This document shows, piece after piece, positions 1-7,358 of a DNA stretch of 64,000 bases. Every line of letters starts with the position of its first letter. Within the stretch, counting starts at the first letter, position 1. The notes under the pieces were generated by a model. It saw nothing but the letters and a program-made list of their open reading frames with translations, had not been told where the DNA came from and did no database searches. The stretch comes from Actinacidiphila rubida (lineage in GTDB: Bacteria; Actinomycetota; Actinomycetes; Streptomycetales; Streptomycetaceae). Where the stretch lies: contig NZ_FODD01000035.1 in assembly GCF_900110255.1 (NCBI RefSeq), forward strand, positions 26,290 to 90,289. Direction: 5' to 3'. Made by a program: the position numbers and the translations under genes.

Positions 1-165
1 CACGGCCTTCCTGGCCCGGTCCAGGGCGTCGGCGGCGTCCTCGCCGACGACGGTCCGCACGTGGTGGCCCGCGGCGCGCAGGGCGGCGGCGGCCGGTCCG
101 GCGGCCCGGGCGCCCCGGCCGCGGCCCGCGCCGGGATTGACGAAGAGGGTGATCTCGCTGGTCAC
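1..165 (-). CDS. diacylglycerol/lipid kinase family protein, N-terminal fragment
   Basis: Only the first 55 codons are in the window; the gene runs off the left edge. It starts with GTG (MTSEITLFVNPGAGRGRG...). The 'FVNPGAGRG' motif close to the N-terminus is the nucleotide-binding signature of the diacylglycerol kinase / sphingosine kinase / NAD kinase-like fold (DAGK_cat), which phosphorylates lipid substrates at the inner membrane face. The following alternating segment (AALRAAGHHVRTVVGEDAADAL) fits the next helix and strand of that fold. It is transcribed in the same direction as tatC, about 80 bases downstream. Substrate cannot be judged from the fragment. Confidence 0.75.
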   Translation of the reverse strand, partial: MTSEITLFVNPGAGRGRGARAAGPAAAALRAAGHHVRTVVGEDAADALDRARKAV

Positions 166-246
166 GGGCGGACACTATCCCGGAACGGGCCCGCCGAGGA
201 ATCCTCGACGGGCCCGTTCACCTGGTCATCGGCGGGGTGCGGCGGC

Positions 247-1200
247 TCAGGTGGCGTCGTCGTAGCCGTCGCCGCGGCGGCTGCCGCTGCCGTTGTCGCC
301 GTCGGCGGCGTCATCGTCGTCGTAGGCCTGCGACTGCACCTGCTCCGGGATGTGGTCGAGGCTGGACGCCTCGTCCGGGTCGAGGCCGAAGTCCGGGTCG
401 GCGGCGCGGCGGCGGGCCTTGCGGGAGTCGTTGAAGAAGCAGATGCCCATCGCCATGAAGTACAGCAGCACGATCGGGGCGGCCAGCAGGCACATCGTCA
501 GCGGGTCGCCGGTGGGGGTGGCCACCGCGGCGAAGATGGTGATGCCCAGGACCATGCCGCGCCACCAGCCGAGCATGCGGCGGCCGGTGACCAGGCCCGT
601 GAAGTTGAGCAGCACCAGCACCAGGGGTAGCTCGAAGGCCAGGCCGAAGACCACGACCATGCGGACCACCAGGTCCAGGAAGTCGTCCAGGGCCAGCAGG
701 TTGGTGGTGTCGTTCGGCACGAAGCCGATCATGATCCGGGCGGTCTGCGGCAGGATCTCGTAGGCCAGCGCGGCGCCGGCCAGGAACAGCGGCACGCCCG
801 CGCCGACGAAGCCGAGGGTGTAGCGCTTCTCGCTGCGGTGCAGGCCGGGCGCGAGGAACGCCCACAGCTGGTACAGCCACACCGGCGAGGAGACGACGAT
901 GCCGGCCATCAGCGAGACCTTCAGCGCGATGGAGAAACCACCGAGCAGGCCGTTGACGGTCATCTGCGCGCAGGGCGCGCTGTCGTGCTGGTGCGTGGCG
1001 CCGTTGACACAGCGGACGTTGCTGGGGATCCGGTGCTGCAGCAGCTCGATGATGTTCTTGTAGAAGAAGGCCGCCACGACGGTGACGACGATGATCGTCA
1101 GAACCGACTTGAAGAGCCGGTTGCGCAGTTCACGCAGGTGTTCCGCGAGCGGCATCCGCCCCTCGGGGTCCTTCTCCTGCTTGCGGGCAGTCTTGAGCAC
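247..1200 (-). CDS. tatC: twin-arginine translocase subunit TatC
   Basis: Polytopic inner-membrane receptor of the Tat pathway, which exports folded proteins carrying an RR signal peptide. The sequence shows the TatC N-terminal signature (MPLAEHLRELRNRL, residues 16-29) just ahead of the first membrane segment, then about six hydrophobic segments, and a charged cytoplasmic C-terminal tail of about 45 residues rich in Asp, Gly and Arg. At 317 aa it is longer than E. coli TatC mainly because of that tail and a periplasmic insert around residues 58-80 with two Cys (C64 and C77). It lies about 100 bases downstream of tatA on the same strand, so the two are probably cotranscribed. The Met at residue 16 is an alternative start. 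Confidence 0.95.
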   Translation of the reverse strand: MLKTARKQEKDPEGRMPLAEHLRELRNRLFKSVLTIIVVTVVAAFFYKNIIELLQHRIPSNVRCVNGATHQHDSAPCAQMTVNGLLGGFSIALKVSLMAGIVVSSPVWLYQLWAFLAPGLHRSEKRYTLGFVGAGVPLFLAGAALAYEILPQTARIMIGFVPNDTTNLLALDDFLDLVVRMVVVFGLAFELPLVLVLLNFTGLVTGRRMLGWWRGMVLGITIFAAVATPTGDPLTMCLLAAPIVLLYFMAMGICFFNDSRKARRRAADPDFGLDPDEASSLDHIPEQVQSQAYDDDDAADGDNGSGSRRGDGYDDAT

Positions 1201-1302
1201 CCACGTCCTCGTCTCGTGCGGCAGCCGTCAGCGCGTGTCGGCTTCGTCCTACACCTGGGGGGCCGGCGGCGCTGCCGCCCGGCCCCGGCGGTCGGGCCGG
1301 GC

Positions 1303-1584
1303 TCAGCCCTGCGTCGTGCGGTCCGGTTCGGCGACCGGACGGGCGCTGGCGGTGTCACCGGGCGCGGCCTGGATGGTCCGCGGCGTGACGGCGTCCTGCG
1401 GGGTGGCGGCGGTGCCGTCGGCGGGCGTCGCGCCGTCGTGCTTCATCGCCTTGGCCTCGCTCTTGAGGATGCGGGCCGACTTCCCGAGGGAGCGGGCCAC
1501 GTCGGGCAGCTTCTTGGCGCCGAAGAGGACGACGATCACGAGAAGGATGAGGACGATCTCGAGGGGCTTGAGATTGCCGAGCAT
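1303..1584 (-). CDS. tatA: twin-arginine translocase subunit TatA/E
   Basis: Pore-forming component of the Tat translocon. The protein of 93 aa has the typical layout: a short N-terminal transmembrane helix (residues 8-21, EIVLILLVIVVLF), the conserved 'FGAKKLPDVARSLGKS' hinge and amphipathic helix, and a charged, low-complexity C-terminal tail rich in Thr, Ala and Pro. It sits immediately upstream of tatC. The start is the ATG at 1584, preceded by AGAAGGT about 10 nt upstream. A tatB gene is not next to it, which is usual for actinobacteria. Confidence 0.95.
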   Translation of the reverse strand: MLGNLKPLEIVLILLVIVVLFGAKKLPDVARSLGKSARILKSEAKAMKHDGATPADGTAATPQDAVTPRTIQAAPGDTASARPVAEPDRTTQG

Positions 1585-1800
1585 AAGAGGTCTACCTTCT
1601 CACCGGGGCGGCGTGTCCTTGCGACTGCTGGTCGCGCCGGGCCCGGACAGATGTCCGAAACACCGTGCGCTGGCTGTGATCGTAGCGTGCGCCGGTGAAC
1701 AGCGGGGAAGCCCCCGAAGTACTGCCGGCCACGGCCCCCGCCGCGCTCCGATGCGGGCCGTGGGCTCAGGGTACCCTCCCGTGACCCGGGTGGGGCAGGC

Positions 1801-2004
1801 TCAGTTGCGCGAGATGTCGCCCGCCCGGCCGCCCAGCCGGTCCGCCGCCTGCTGCAGCCGGTCGCCCGCCGCGGACAGCGCGCGGGTGCTCTCGGCCACC
1901 TGACGGGCCAGGTCCTGCACGGCGAAGAAGACGCGGACGGCCGGCACACCCAGCACCAGAAGGCCCGCGGCGGACAGGCTGACGTACGCGATGAGCCACC
2001 ACAT
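1801..2004 (-). CDS. small single-pass membrane protein, function unknown
   Basis: A 67-residue protein with one N-terminal hydrophobic segment (about residues 3-27) followed by a short amphipathic, probably coiled-coil stretch (FFAVQDLARQVAESTRALSAAGDRLQQAADRLGG). Its size and layout resemble small actinobacterial membrane proteins located beside tatA, but no family assignment is possible from sequence alone. It has no Shine-Dalgarno; instead a TAGGCT -10-like element ends 8 nt before the ATG, suggesting a leaderless mRNA. It sits between the pafBC-zinc-ribbon genes and tatA on the same strand. Confidence 0.7.
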   Translation of the reverse strand: MWWLIAYVSLSAAGLLVLGVPAVRVFFAVQDLARQVAESTRALSAAGDRLQQAADRLGGRAGDISRN

Positions 2005-2012
2005 GGGCCGCG

Positions 2013-2018
2013 AGCCTA
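2013..2018 (-). promoter_or_regulatory. -10-like element TAGGCT of a leaderless start
   Basis: TAGGCT on the minus strand ends 8 nt before the ATG at 2004. There is no Shine-Dalgarno, so transcription probably begins at or next to the start codon. Confidence 0.4.
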
Positions 2019-2139
2019 CCGCCCGCGGACGCCGCCGCCGGCCGCGCGTCCCGCCGACCCGGCGTCAGCCGGGCAGGGGTCAGCCGTACGGGCGTCCGGT
2101 GCCGGGCGGCAGTGCCGGGCGCCGTGTGCGGAGCAGGCG

Positions 2140-2391
2140 TCAGCCCTGCAGGCGCATCGTGCGGACGCCGCCGCCGGTGAGCAGTTCCACGATCCGCTCC
2201 CCCGCCGGCTTGCGGACCGCCTCGCCGCACTCGGGGCAGGTGAACGTGTAGAAGGTGGTGCGGGCCGAGGCGCCGATGACCAGCCGCAGCTCGCCCGCGG
2301 GCAGTTCGGAGCTGCTGCGGCAGTGCGGGCAGCCGGCCCGGAAGAGGACCGATCCGGTGGCGGGCGGCGGGCAGGCGGCGGGCGCCGTCAT
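2140..2391 (-). CDS. small zinc-ribbon protein
   Basis: An 83-residue protein with two CxxC pairs (CPHC near residue 23 and CPEC near residue 53) that would bind one zinc in a zinc-ribbon fold. Between them lies a beta-rich segment (LRLVIGASARTTFYTFTCPECGEAV). The start chosen is the ATG at 2391, with GAGGGG six bases upstream. A GTG at 2409 would overlap the end of pafC. It directly follows pafB-pafC on the same strand, so it is probably the third gene of that operon. Its role is unknown; zinc ribbons of this size often mediate protein or nucleic-acid contacts. Confidence 0.75.
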   Translation of the reverse strand: MTAPAACPPPATGSVLFRAGCPHCRSSSELPAGELRLVIGASARTTFYTFTCPECGEAVRKPAGERIVELLTGGGVRTMRLQG

Positions 2392-2401
2392 CGCCGGCCC
2401 C

Positions 2402-3358
2402 TCACTCACCGTAGGCGCCGAGCGCCTGGACGGCGGCGTCCCGCGCCCCGGCCGCCAGGGCCGCCGGCGCCACGATCCGCCCGTCGCGGCCCAGCCGCAG
2501 CGCCAGCCGGCGCAGCGAGCCGGGGTCCGGGGTGCGCAGGGTGATGCGCAGGCCGCCGTCGGGCAGTTCCTCGGCGCTGTCGTGCGGGTAGTACTCGGCG
2601 ACCCAGCGCCCGCCGGGCCCGACCTCGATGACCACCTCCGGGTCGTCGCCGGCCGGCTGGACGAGTCCCTGGGACAGGTCGCGCGGCTCGATCCGCGGCG
2701 GGTCGGACGGCTCGTCGAGCAGCCGGATCTCGGCGACCCGGTCGAGCCGGAAGGTCCTGCGGTCCTCGGAGAGCCGGCACCAGCCCTCGACGTAGGTGTG
2801 GCCGACGGCGAACAGCCGGATCGGGTCGACCTCGCGCTCGGTGAGGGTGTCGCGGGCCGGCGAGTAGTAGCGCATCCACAGCCGGCGGCGTTCGGTGATC
2901 GCCCGGTCCACGGTGGCGAAGACGCTGCCCTCGGACTCGAAGGTCACCGACAGGTGGGCGCTGGCCTCCGCCGCCTCGCCCGCGGCCGCCTCCAGCTTGG
3001 TGACCGCACGGAGCAGGGCCTGGCGGTCGCTGTCCCGCAGGCCCGGCAGGTTGGCGACCGCGCGGGCGGCCACCAGCAGCGCGGTGGCCTCGTCCGCGGC
3101 GAGCCGCAGCGGCTGCGCGACGTCGTCGGCGGTCCCGGGGTTGTGCCACCAGATCCGCTCGCCGTCGGTGTCGATGTCCAGCAGGTCGCCGCCGCGGAAG
3201 CTGGTGCCGCACAGCGGCAGCACGTTGAGGTCGCCGATCAGCTCGGCCTCGGACACGCCGAAGGCGCGTGCCACCTCGCTGACCCGTGCCCCGGGCCGCT
3301 CACGCAGATACGTCACCAGTGACAGCATCCGCCGCGTCTGGTCGATCGCGTTGCTCAT
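2402..3358 (-). CDS. pafC: WYL-domain transcriptional regulator PafC
   Basis: Partner of PafB. PafBC is the LexA/RecA-independent DNA-damage response activator of actinobacteria, so named because it is encoded near pafA although it is not needed for pupylation. The 318-residue protein has an N-terminal winged HTH (TRRMLSLVTYLRERPGARVSEVARAFGVSE, residues 7-36), a central WYL domain that binds ligand (LWMRYYSPARDTLTEREVDPIRLFAVGHTYVEGWC region split over about residues 160-200, with the Y-x-E-G-W-C core) and a C-terminal WCX extension (about 230-318). The ATG at 3358 lies 20 bases after the pafB stop, consistent with one operon and a PafB-PafC heterodimer. Reading continues in frame far upstream, but the homologous protein starts here. 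Confidence 0.92.
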   Translation of the reverse strand: MSNAIDQTRRMLSLVTYLRERPGARVSEVARAFGVSEAELIGDLNVLPLCGTSFRGGDLLDIDTDGERIWWHNPGTADDVAQPLRLAADEATALLVAARAVANLPGLRDSDRQALLRAVTKLEAAAGEAAEASAHLSVTFESEGSVFATVDRAITERRRLWMRYYSPARDTLTEREVDPIRLFAVGHTYVEGWCRLSEDRRTFRLDRVAEIRLLDEPSDPPRIEPRDLSQGLVQPAGDDPEVVIEVGPGGRWVAEYYPHDSAEELPDGGLRITLRTPDPGSLRRLALRLGRDGRIVAPAALAAGARDAAVQALGAYGE

Positions 3359-3378
3359 CGCGCGTCCCCGCCCTTCCC

Positions 3379-4320
3379 TCAGCCCTTCGCCACCGCGCGC
3401 AGCCGGTCCACGACCTCGGCGCGCAGCTCCTCCGGCGCGACGACCACGACGTCCGGGCCGAACTCGGCCAGCCAGGCGTCCAGTCCGTGGCCGTAGGGGA
3501 TCTCCAGTTCGTCCCACTCGCTGTCGACGGCGGCGGTGCTCAGCGCGCGCGCCCGCAGCGGGTAGCCGCTCTCGTGGCGCAGCCGGATCCGGGCGGTCGC
3601 GGCCGTGGCGCCCTCGCCGGCCCAGCGGGCGACGGCCTCCCTGACGTCGACGTGGTCCGGGACCGCGGCGGCCGCCGCGCCGCGGGCGCGCACCTTGCCG
3701 CTGATCCGGGAGAGCCGGAAGACCCGCACGTCCTCGCGGTCGCGGTCGTACCCGGCCAGGTACCAGTGGCCGCGCCAGCACTCCAGGGCCCAGGGCTCCA
3801 CCAGCCGCGGCTCGGGCCGGACGGCGTTGGCCTTGCGGTAGTCGAAGGCGACGGCGCGGCGCTCGCGGGTGGCGACCATGAGCGCCTCGAAGGCCGGCTC
3901 GGGGGCCGGGATGCGCGGTTCCAGGGCGCTGCTGGCGTCCTCGTAGGGGACGCCTGCGGCGCGCAGCTTCTGCAGGGCGCCGCTGGCCGCCTCGGCCAGC
4001 CGGGCCTGCTGCCAGACCTTGGCGGCCAGGCTCAGGGCGGCGGCCTCCTCGGGGTCCAGCGCGATGTCGGGCAGCCGGTTGCGGTCGCTGCGGGCCAGGT
4101 AGCCGAACTCGCCGTCCAGGCTCTCCACCGTGTCGATGACCAGGCCGAGTTCGCGCAGGTCGTCCTTGTCGCGCTCGAACATCCGGTTGAAGGCGTCGTC
4201 CGAGGTGACCTCGTGGTACGCCTCGATGGAGGCGCGCAGCTCGCGCTTGCTGACCGGGCGCCGGGTGTTCATCAGGCACAGGGCCAGGTTCATCAGCCGC
4301 TCGGCCTTGGCGATCGCCAT
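3379..4320 (-). CDS. pafB: WYL-domain transcriptional regulator PafB
   Basis: First half of the PafBC DNA-damage regulator. The 313-residue protein begins MAIAKAERLMNLALCLMNTRRPVSKRELR, an HTH of the HTH_11 type, followed by a segment with the conserved 'FNRMFERDKDDLRELG' motif, a WYL domain (about residues 145-225, with 'VAFDYRKAN' and 'EPWALECWRGHWYLAGYDRDR') and a C-terminal WCX region. It is cotranscribed with pafC. A Shine-Dalgarno-like GAAGAAGGG lies upstream of the ATG at 4320. Confidence 0.93.
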   Translation of the reverse strand: MAIAKAERLMNLALCLMNTRRPVSKRELRASIEAYHEVTSDDAFNRMFERDKDDLRELGLVIDTVESLDGEFGYLARSDRNRLPDIALDPEEAAALSLAAKVWQQARLAEAASGALQKLRAAGVPYEDASSALEPRIPAPEPAFEALMVATRERRAVAFDYRKANAVRPEPRLVEPWALECWRGHWYLAGYDRDREDVRVFRLSRISGKVRARGAAAAAVPDHVDVREAVARWAGEGATAATARIRLRHESGYPLRARALSTAAVDSEWDELEIPYGHGLDAWLAEFGPDVVVVAPEELRAEVVDRLRAVAKG

Positions 4321-4376
4321 CCCGCACCCTTCTTCCGCCCTCGATCGCAGACCGTACCGCTCCGGGCGCCGGACCC

Positions 4377-4416
4377 AAAACCCGAGGGCCCCGGCCGTGC
4401 GGCCGGGGCCCTCGGG
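4377..4416 (-). terminator. intrinsic terminator of the FKBP gene
   Basis: A perfect 16-bp stem (left arm 4381-4396, right arm 4401-4416) with a GTGC loop. On the minus strand the stem is followed at once by TTTTGGG (4380-4374), which gives a short U-tract. It lies between the FKBP stop at 4448 and the pafB start at 4320, so it separates the two transcripts. Confidence 0.85.
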
Positions 4417-4447
4417 GGTGCGCGGCGGACACCGCGCGCGATCGCCG

Positions 4448-4819
4448 TCAGACGGCGACCAGGTCGCAGACGAAGATCAGCGTCTCGCCGGGCTTGATCG
4501 CGTTGCCGGCGCCGCGGTCGCCGTAGGCGAGGTGCGCGGGGATGGTCAGCTGGCGGCGGCCGCCGACCTTCATGCCCTTCACGCCCTGGTCCCAGCCGGC
4601 GATGACCTGGCCGGCACCCAGCTGGAACTTCAGCGGCTGGCCACGGTTCCAGCTCGCGTCGAACTCCTCGCCGGTGGAGAAGGCCACGCCGACGTAGTGC
4701 ACGGAGACCGTGTCACCGTCCTTGGCGACCTCGCCGTCGCCCTCCCAGATGTCCTTGATCTCCAGGTCGGCCGGCGGCTCGCCGCCCGGGAAGTCGACCT
4801 CGGGCTTGTCGATGCTCAC
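4448..4819 (-). CDS. FKBP-type peptidyl-prolyl cis-trans isomerase (cytoplasmic)
   Basis: A 123-residue single-domain FKBP that catalyses cis-trans isomerisation of prolyl bonds. No signal peptide is present. The FKBP core is visible: 'VSVHYVGVAFSTGEEFDASW', 'FQLGAGQVIAGWDQGVKGMKVG', 'RRQLTIPAHLAYGDRG' and 'TLIFVCDLV', with the active-site Y, D, W and F positions in place. It follows the FKBP lipoprotein gene on the same strand (gap about 50 bases) and is closed by a strong intrinsic terminator, so this is the last gene of a pafA > lipoprotein > FKBP string. Confidence 0.95.
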   Translation of the reverse strand: MSIDKPEVDFPGGEPPADLEIKDIWEGDGEVAKDGDTVSVHYVGVAFSTGEEFDASWNRGQPLKFQLGAGQVIAGWDQGVKGMKVGGRRQLTIPAHLAYGDRGAGNAIKPGETLIFVCDLVAV

Positions 4820-4870
4820 GTGGATGCTCCTTGTGGTGCTGATGCGGGCAACCCGCCCAGTCTTGCAGAA

Positions 4871-5866
4871 CTACAGAATCGCCAGGATGTCCAGGGTGAA
4901 GACCAGCGTGGAGTTCGCCGGAATGCTGCCCTGGGCCTGGCTGCCGTAGGCCAGGTCGGGCGGCGTCACCAGCATGACGCGGCTGCCGACCTTCTTGCCG
5001 GCCAGGCCCTGCTGCCAGCCCTTGATGAGCTGGGCCAGCGGGAAGGCGGCGAGCTGGCCGTTCTTGTAGCTGGAGTCGAACTCCTTGCCGCCGTCCCACA
5101 GCACGCCCTTGTACTGGAGCAGCAGCGTGTCGGTGGCCTTGACCGTGGCGCCGTCGCCCTCCAGGACATAGGCGGAGACCAGCTTGGTGGGGGCCTTGAC
5201 GCCCTTGGGCACGGTGACCGAGGGCGCGGCGCCGTCGGTGTTGGTGCCGACCTTCGGCAGGTTGGCGTCGTTCTGCGGGACGGCCTTGCCGTTCGCGGAG
5301 CTCTTGGCGTCGTAGCGGTTGATCACGTCCACCACGAACACCAGCGTGTCGGTGCCCTTGATGCCGGCCTGCGCGTTGCCGGAGGTGCCGTAGCCGAGGG
5401 ACGGCGGGATGGCCAGCTCGACGCGGCTCTTGACCTTCTGGCCGACCAGGCCCTGGTCCCAGCCGGGGATGACCTTCCCCTCGCCGATGACGTTGGTGTA
5501 GGGCGCGCGGCCCCAGGAGGTGTCGAAGACCTTGGCGGTGTCCCAGATCTGGCCGAGGTAGTTCACCTGGATGTAGTCGCCGGCCGCGATGGCCGGGCCG
5601 TCGCCCTGGATGACCGTCTTGACCGCGAGGTCCTTCGAAGGGGTGACGGTTCCCTTGGCCACGGTGGGCTTCTCGCCGAACTTGGTGCCCGCGGTGATGT
5701 CCGGGACGGGCCCGCTGACGATGCTCGGCTTGGGCGTCGCGGACGGCGTGGCCGACCCCGACGGGGAGGGCGACGCGGCCGAGTCGCTCTTCTTGTCGTC
5801 ACTGCCGCAGCCTGCGGCGGTGAGCATGAGCGCGGGCACGGCGAGCAGTACGGAGCGTCGGCGCAC
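4871..5866 (-). CDS. FKBP-type peptidyl-prolyl isomerase lipoprotein with two FKBP domains
   Basis: A 331-residue exported lipoprotein. Residues 1-20 form a lipoprotein signal (MRRRSVLLAVPALMLTAAGC) with lipobox LTAAGC and lipidation at C20. A Ser/Pro/Thr-rich linker (about 25-50) leads to two FKBP units: residues about 88-190 (VNYLGQIWDTAKVFDTSW ... VIPGWDQGLVGQKVG-like ... LGYGTSGNAQAGIKGTDTLVFVVDV) and about 235-331 (LLQYKGVLWDGGKEFDSSY ... IKGWQQGLAGKKVGSRV ... LAYGSQAQGSIPANSTLVFTLDI). It probably assists folding of exported proteins on the outer face of the membrane. The tandem pair suggests internal duplication. Confidence 0.93.
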   Translation of the reverse strand: MRRRSVLLAVPALMLTAAGCGSDDKKSDSAASPSPSGSATPSATPKPSIVSGPVPDITAGTKFGEKPTVAKGTVTPSKDLAVKTVIQGDGPAIAAGDYIQVNYLGQIWDTAKVFDTSWGRAPYTNVIGEGKVIPGWDQGLVGQKVKSRVELAIPPSLGYGTSGNAQAGIKGTDTLVFVVDVINRYDAKSSANGKAVPQNDANLPKVGTNTDGAAPSVTVPKGVKAPTKLVSAYVLEGDGATVKATDTLLLQYKGVLWDGGKEFDSSYKNGQLAAFPLAQLIKGWQQGLAGKKVGSRVMLVTPPDLAYGSQAQGSIPANSTLVFTLDILAIL

Positions 5867-5888
5867 GGTGTTCCTCGATGGGGTCGTC

Positions 5889-5932
5889 GGGTGTGGGGCT
5901 GGCTGTCGTGGCTGCGATGCCGCCCCACACCC
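5889..5932 (-). terminator. stem-loop between pafA and the FKBP lipoprotein gene
   Basis: An 11-bp perfect inverted repeat GGGTGTGGGGC (5889-5899) / GCCCCACACCC (5922-5932), 22-nt loop with further pairing. It lies downstream of the pafA stop (5985) and just upstream of the lipoprotein start (5866). No U-tract is present, so partial termination or mRNA processing is possible. Confidence 0.5.
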
Positions 5933-5984
5933 TACGGTGTGCGCCCGATGGGCCCGTCACCTCCCGGCGATCACGCTCGCGCGA

Positions 5985-7346
5985 TCACATCCCGGCGATG
6001 AGCTTCTCCACCCGGTCGTCCACCGACCGGAACGGGTCCTTGCACAGGACCGTGCGCTGCGCCTGGTCGTTGAGCTTCAGGTGCACCCAGTCGACGGTGA
6101 AGTCGCGGCGCTGCTCCTGGGCCCGCCGGATGAAGTCGCCGCGCAACCTGGCCCGGGTGGTCTGCGGCGGCACGGACTTGGCCTCGAAGATCTTCAGGTC
6201 GCTGCAGATCCGCTTGGCCTGGCCCTTGCGCTCCAGCAGGTAGTAGAGCCCGCGGCGGCGGTGGATGTCGTGGTAGGCGAGGTCGATCTGGGCCACCCGC
6301 GGGTGGGACATGGTGATGTTGTCCCGGTTGCGGTAGCGCTCGATCAGCTGGTACTTCATCACCCAGTCGATCTCGGTGCCGATCTTGCCCAGGTCGCCGG
6401 ATCCGATGGCGTCCAGGGTGCGGCCCCACAGCTCCAGCACCTGGTCGATGACGCCGCTGCGGATGCCGCGGCGCTCGCAGAACTCGACGGCCTTGCTGTA
6501 GTACTCCTCCTGGATCTCCAGGGCGGACGCCTCGCGCCCGGAGGCGAGCCGGACCTTGCGCCGGCCGGTGATGTCGTGGCTGACCTCGCGGATGGCCCGG
6601 ATCGGGTTCTCCAGCGTCAGGTCGCGCATCACGGTGCCGGCTTCGATCATCCGCAGCACCAGGTCGGTGGCGCCGACCTTGAGGAGCATGGTGGTCTCGG
6701 ACATGTTCGAGTCGCCGACGATCACGTGCAGCCGGCGGTAGCGCTCGGCGTCGGCGTGCGGCTCGTCGCGCGTGTTGATGATCGGCCGCGAGCGCGTGGT
6801 GGCGGAGCTGACGCCCTCCCAGATGTGCTCGGCCCGCTGGCTGACGCAGTAGACGGCGCCGCGCGGGGTCTGCAGGACCTTGCCGGCGCCGCACAGCAGT
6901 TGCCGGGTGACGAGGAACGGAATGAGGATGTCGGCGAGCCGGGAGAATTCACCGTGCCGGGCCACGAGGTAATTCTCGTGGCATCCGTACGAGTTGCCCG
7001 CCGAGTCGGTGTTGTTCTTGAACAGGTAGACGTCGCCGGCGATGCCTTCTTCGTGCAGCCGCCGTTCGGCGTCCACCAGAAGGCCTTCGAGGATGCGTTC
7101 CCCGGCCTTGTCGTGCGTGACGAGTTCGGTGACGTTGTCGCACTCGGGAGTGGCGTACTCCGGGTGCGAGCCCACGTCGAGGTAGAGGCGGGCCCCATTG
7201 CGCAGGAAGACGTTGCTGCTGCGGCCCCATGACACGACACGGCGGAAGAGGTAGCGCGCCACCTCGTCAGGGGACAGACGCCGCTGTCCCCTGAACGTGC
7301 ATGTGACGCCGTACTCGTTCTCCAGCCCGAAAATGCGGCGGTCCAT
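5985..7346 (-). CDS. pafA: Pup-protein ligase PafA
   Basis: The only known Pup ligase; it uses ATP to phosphorylate the C-terminal Glu of Pup and joins it to lysines of target proteins. The protein (453 aa) starts MDRRIFGLENEYGV, with the ATP/Mg-binding Glu at E9, and has the catalytic Asp in 'GARLYLDVGSHPEYATPEC' at D57. The glutamine-synthetase-like fold is supported by 'KNNTDSAGNSYGCHENYL', 'RPIINTRDEPHADAERYRRLHVIVGD' and the C-terminal domain ending 'RVEKLIAGM'. It lacks the extra loop that distinguishes Dop. Its ATG is 9 bases after the stop of the MFS gene; a TAATGT element overlapping that stop ends 6 nt before the ATG, suggesting its own leaderless promoter. Confidence 0.98.
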   Translation of the reverse strand: MDRRIFGLENEYGVTCTFRGQRRLSPDEVARYLFRRVVSWGRSSNVFLRNGARLYLDVGSHPEYATPECDNVTELVTHDKAGERILEGLLVDAERRLHEEGIAGDVYLFKNNTDSAGNSYGCHENYLVARHGEFSRLADILIPFLVTRQLLCGAGKVLQTPRGAVYCVSQRAEHIWEGVSSATTRSRPIINTRDEPHADAERYRRLHVIVGDSNMSETTMLLKVGATDLVLRMIEAGTVMRDLTLENPIRAIREVSHDITGRRKVRLASGREASALEIQEEYYSKAVEFCERRGIRSGVIDQVLELWGRTLDAIGSGDLGKIGTEIDWVMKYQLIERYRNRDNITMSHPRVAQIDLAYHDIHRRRGLYYLLERKGQAKRICSDLKIFEAKSVPPQTTRARLRGDFIRRAQEQRRDFTVDWVHLKLNDQAQRTVLCKDPFRSVDDRVEKLIAGM

Positions 7347-7352
7347 GTCTGA

Positions 7353-7358
7353 ACATTA
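7353..7358 (-). promoter_or_regulatory. -10-like element TAATGT of a leaderless pafA start
   Basis: TAATGT includes the TAA stop of the upstream MFS gene and ends 6 nt before the pafA ATG. GTTTCA lies 17 bp further upstream as a weak -35. No Shine-Dalgarno is visible. Confidence 0.4.

Noticed and set aside
2402..4432. A 676-codon reading that fuses upstream sequence to PafC
   Set aside because: The extension is the wrong frame of pafB; the PafC homologous region begins at 3358 close to the pafB stop.
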